A model generated the notes under the pieces. It was not told where the DNA came from. It saw only the letters and a program-made list of their open reading frames with translations, and searched no databases. Of a stretch of DNA of 64,000 nt, positions 61,617 to 64,000 are shown piece by piece. This stretch comes from Planctomycetia bacterium. GTDB lineage: Bacteria; Planctomycetota; Phycisphaerae; UBA1845; UTPLA1. The first letter of the stretch is position 1. Each line of letters starts with the position of its first letter. The stretch covers positions 2,356,001-2,420,000 of the forward strand of contig JABTTW010000001.1 in assembly GCA_015075745.1 (NCBI GenBank). Reading direction: 5' to 3'. The position numbers and the translations under genes are program-made.

Positions 61617-63351
61617 TGGCGCCGTCTCCCAGCCTATTCGCCGGGCTCCACTCTTCCGGCACGCCATCAGGCCGCACTTTGAAAAACTGGTAGTTGTCCG
61701 AACTGATTGGCTCATCAAACCGAAGCTCGACGCTGCGCAGCCCAGCGCCCGTCTTAACCACCTTCGCCTCAAACCCCAGCCCGCGCATCGTTTCGCCTTC
61801 CGCCCGTGCATGCCCGCGCGTCGTTCCCATCTGCCCCAAAAATCCACTCAGCATTGGATCGTCCGCTCCAGACCAAATCACAATCGTATGGTCATCACCT
61901 ACCGCCGCTTCAGTATCCCCGCTGTCCGAGAGAATCGTCGCCGTCCCCGCCGCCCCCGGCATCGACATGAAACGGTCCTGCATGAAAAGCCCTTCAAACG
62001 CATACCGATTATTGATCACAAAGATGTGATCGCCCTCCCTCATCGGCCGACCAAACGCATCCGCCATCATCTTGAGATGCAACCGCGATTGCGACTCCAG
62101 ATACGAAAGCAACCATCCCGTCGTCCACACCGTCGTTACCTGAACAACAACAAACAAGAAAAGCGGAATCAGCCGCAATCGCGGCGAACCATCTTTCCTC
62201 GGCCGCGTCATCCACGCCGCCCCCAAAAACGCCAGCCCGATGCTCGGCAGCACCATCACCCGATCGTCCGGCGGCGTGCAAACCAGAATCGGCAGAAACG
62301 CGACCGCCCAAAGCGCCATCCATCCGACACCGCGCTGCCCCCGATCTCGGGCAACAAACAGGAGTGCAATGCACCCAATCGCCGCGCCTCCGATGGCCGC
62401 ATACACCCACCGATAGGCCATCAGCCCTGGCGTCAATTCAAAGAGAAACGGATTAACCGGAATGACCCATGACGAAAGCAGCAGCAGCGCCCGAAGCGGC
62501 ACCGCCGCCAAATAGTCGCCGAACGCCCGAACAGGATCGAGCATCACCGATGTATTCGAGCCGTAACCGCCCTTCGAGTAATACAGGAGCCACGCCAGCG
62601 CCATCACCGCCGAAACCGCCAGCGCCGCGAGAACCCGCCTGCCCGCGGCCGCCTCTCCTCGGCGAATGCGCCACACCAACAGCGGCGCCGCCGCCACCGG
62701 CAACATCGCCTCCTTCATTCCCAGGCCGATGACAAGGCTCAGCGCAAACAACACAAGCCCCGCCGCGCTTCCCGTCCCGACAAACCGATCGACCGCGATC
62801 ACCGCCCCCGCCGCGCAGACCAGCGCAATCACGTCCCCCTGCGCGGAAATAAAAAGCACCGGCACCGCATGGCTCGCCGCCGCCGCGAAGATCAGCGCCC
62901 CCCATCGTGCCACACGCTCGTCACCGCCGACAACCCGCAGCAGCCGCAACACCAGCAGCACGCCCGCCGCATAGAGCGCAAGACCCGCCACCCGATACCC
63001 CAGCGGCCGATCGCCAAAGACAACGTACTGCCCGTACAAAGCCCACTCCGCCAACGGCCGCATATGCTGGTACTTAAGGTCGTCGTCCATCCACCACGGA
63101 TACCACCCCGCATCCCGCTCGGCCCGGTTGCGCCCGACGTCGCCCGACAGGAATCGGTAAACGTCCGGCGAAGGCCGCTCCCCCGCATGATGCTCGCGCA
63201 AAACGCGCATCGCCCGATGATCGTCGAGGATGAATCCGTCGCCCACCGATGGCGCATACAAGGCAATAACTAAGAGTATGAGCACAATGCCCGGCCGCCG
63301 CGTCGCCTCAAACCAGACCGCGACTCGATTGCGTGAATGGGGTGCCTTCAT
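61600..63351 (-). CDS. Polytopic membrane protein, GT-C (GT39-like) candidate
   Basis: 583 residues with about ten hydrophobic segments (VLILLVIALYAPSV, LGLALYAAGVLLVLRLL-like stretch, LVLFALSLVIGLGM). After the first helix comes APSVGDGFILDDHRAM; an acidic DD in this loop is characteristic of GT-C transferases. A soluble C-terminal domain (about residues 430-583) with SDSGDTEAAVGDDHTIVIW follows. Function unproven; could transfer a sugar from a lipid carrier. No Shine-Dalgarno sequence precedes the ATG; a G10/C10 tract lies 45-54 bases upstream. Confidence 0.65.
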   Translation of the reverse strand: MKAPHSRNRVAVWFEATRRPGIVLILLVIALYAPSVGDGFILDDHRAMRVLREHHAGERPSPDVYRFLSGDVGRNRAERDAGWYPWWMDDDLKYQHMRPLAEWALYGQYVVFGDRPLGYRVAGLALYAAGVLLVLRLLRVVGGDERVARWGALIFAAAASHAVPVLFISAQGDVIALVCAAGAVIAVDRFVGTGSAAGLVLFALSLVIGLGMKEAMLPVAAAPLLVWRIRRGEAAAGRRVLAALAVSAVMALAWLLYYSKGGYGSNTSVMLDPVRAFGDYLAAVPLRALLLLSSWVIPVNPFLFELTPGLMAYRWVYAAIGGAAIGCIALLFVARDRGQRGVGWMALWAVAFLPILVCTPPDDRVMVLPSIGLAFLGAAWMTRPRKDGSPRLRLIPLFLFVVVQVTTVWTTGWLLSYLESQSRLHLKMMADAFGRPMREGDHIFVINNRYAFEGLFMQDRFMSMPGAAGTATILSDSGDTEAAVGDDHTIVIWSGADDPMLSGFLGQMGTTRGHARAEGETMRGLGFEAKVVKTGAGLRSVELRFDEPISSDNYQFFKVRPDGVPEEWSPANRLGDGAIKRPG

Positions 63352-63395
63352 GATCGAAGGAGAGTGTATCGCCGAATGATGTGTTCACGCGAGAA

Positions 63396-63405
63396 GGGGG
63401 GGGGG
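63396..63405. repeat. Ten-base G homopolymer tract
   Basis: Ten consecutive G's (C10 on the minus strand) between the gyrB stop and the start of the membrane-protein gene. In a promoter region such a tract may be slippage-prone. Confidence 0.8.
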
Positions 63406-63420
63406 AATCGAATCGGCGCG

Positions 63421-64000
63421 TCAGACGTCCAGATCCTTCACATGAATCGCATTCGTCTCGATGAAGCCGCGGCGTACTTCCACGTCGTCGCCCATGAGAA
63501 TGGAGAAAATTCGATCCGCCGCGCGCCAGTCCATTTCCATCTGCTCAAGATCATCCTTGCCGGCCTCGCTGATGACCACCTGTAGCAGTTGCCGCTTGGC
63601 CGGGTCGAGCGTCGTCTCCCAGAGCTCGTCAGGATTCATTTCGCCCAGACCTTTGAAGCGCTTGATCGTCGCGCCCTGCTGGCCGATCTTTCGCACCCCG
63701 TCAGCAACACCGCCCAGGCCTTCCAGCTCTGCCGGCTCGCGGTCGTCCGGCACGAGAACATACTTGGCCGGGGTCAGTTCGCCCGTGACCAGCTCCTCGC
63801 GCACCATGAAGTAGTCGTCGAGGTCGATCCCCTGTTCGTCGAGCCAGCCAATGGCCTTCTCCAGGCGACGGCATTCGGTAAGCTCATATCGAACCAGCTG
63901 CGCCGGCGCGCCCTCCTCATCCCTCGCCGCCGGAAGGCTCACGCCGCCCTCAACCACCTCAACCGCCCCGAGCTTCTCCTGCATCTCGCGTCGAAATCGA
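63421..64000 (-). CDS. gyrB: DNA gyrase subunit B, C-terminal part (runs off window)
   Basis: The last 190 or so residues of a type IIA topoisomerase B subunit; the 5' part lies beyond the window. [22 protein letters not shown] is the conserved Toprim-following block, and the end ([17 protein letters not shown]) is typical of GyrB. The segment [23 protein letters not shown] before it is an insertion seen in many GyrB; ParE is less likely but not fully excluded. Supercoiling enzyme. Confidence 0.88.
   Translation of the reverse strand, partial: RFRREMQEKLGAVEVVEGGVSLPAARDEEGAPAQLVRYELTECRRLEKAIGWLDEQGIDLDDYFMVREELVTGELTPAKYVLVPDDREPAELEGLGGVADGVRKIGQQGATIKRFKGLGEMNPDELWETTLDPAKRQLLQVVISEAGKDDLEQMEMDWRAADRIFSILMGDDVEVRRGFIETNAIHVKDLDV

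Overview
The window is about 64 kb of a GC-rich (roughly 60-65% by eye), Gram-negative-type bacterial chromosome, most likely from the Planctomycetota (Phycisphaerae-like or a related uncultured lineage). This is inferred from the mix of genes: two paired 'Sigma70_ECF' sigma factors and TPR-bearing Ser/Thr kinases, an exosortase/PEP-CTERM system, secreted proteins with a recurring dockerin-like calcium-binding module, a Kdo-pathway isomerase, a TlpA/TPR protein, and a PPi-type phosphofructokinase. No rRNA, tRNA or CRISPR array was seen. UGA is an ordinary stop codon throughout (many genes end in TGA).

Layout. 0-8.6 kb: small secreted protein, mutL, PhoD-like phosphatase, FG-GAP repeat protein, an algal-type vanadium haloperoxidase with a Tat signal, and a NeuD-like acyltransferase. 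9-21.6 kb: a co-directional exopolysaccharide/exosortase locus (SLBB export lipoprotein, exosortase, EpsI-like protein, giant TPR protein, tyrosine autokinase, KdsD) ending in a small HExxH protein. 21.6-34.8 kb: first kinase/ECF pair, pepD, PQQ-propeller lipoprotein, CBS protein, FHA-GAF histidine kinase, a GT-C-like membrane protein, DinB, GNAT and RidA. 34.9-37.8 kb: a TlpA-like protein whose CxxC motif is interrupted by an in-frame UGA (candidate selenoprotein), then a PilZ-REC-HPt protein, CheY and CheX. 38-44.5 kb: PLP enzyme, GMC oxidoreductase, amidohydrolase, coaE and rho. 44.56-45.89 kb: a complete IS3-family element with a perfect 4-bp target duplication, inserted into what looks like the rho terminator. 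46-52.7 kb: second ECF/kinase pair, an esterase/dockerin remnant, a queuosine-precursor transporter convergent with a two-domain QueD, and a PEP-CTERM protein. 52.7-60 kb: a Mu-like head and DNA-packaging operon without tail, lysis or integration genes. 60-64 kb: PPi-PFK, a GT-C-like membrane protein and the 3' end of gyrB.

How the genes connect. The exosortase locus makes and exports a polysaccharide and should process PEP-CTERM proteins such as the one at 51.8-52.7 kb. The kinase/ECF pairs are probably signalling units. The most notable observations are the candidate selenocysteine TlpA, with a GGU-loop hairpin about 30 nt after the UGA, and the tail-less Mu-like capsid/packaging cluster, which could be a gene-transfer-agent-like or satellite-like remnant.
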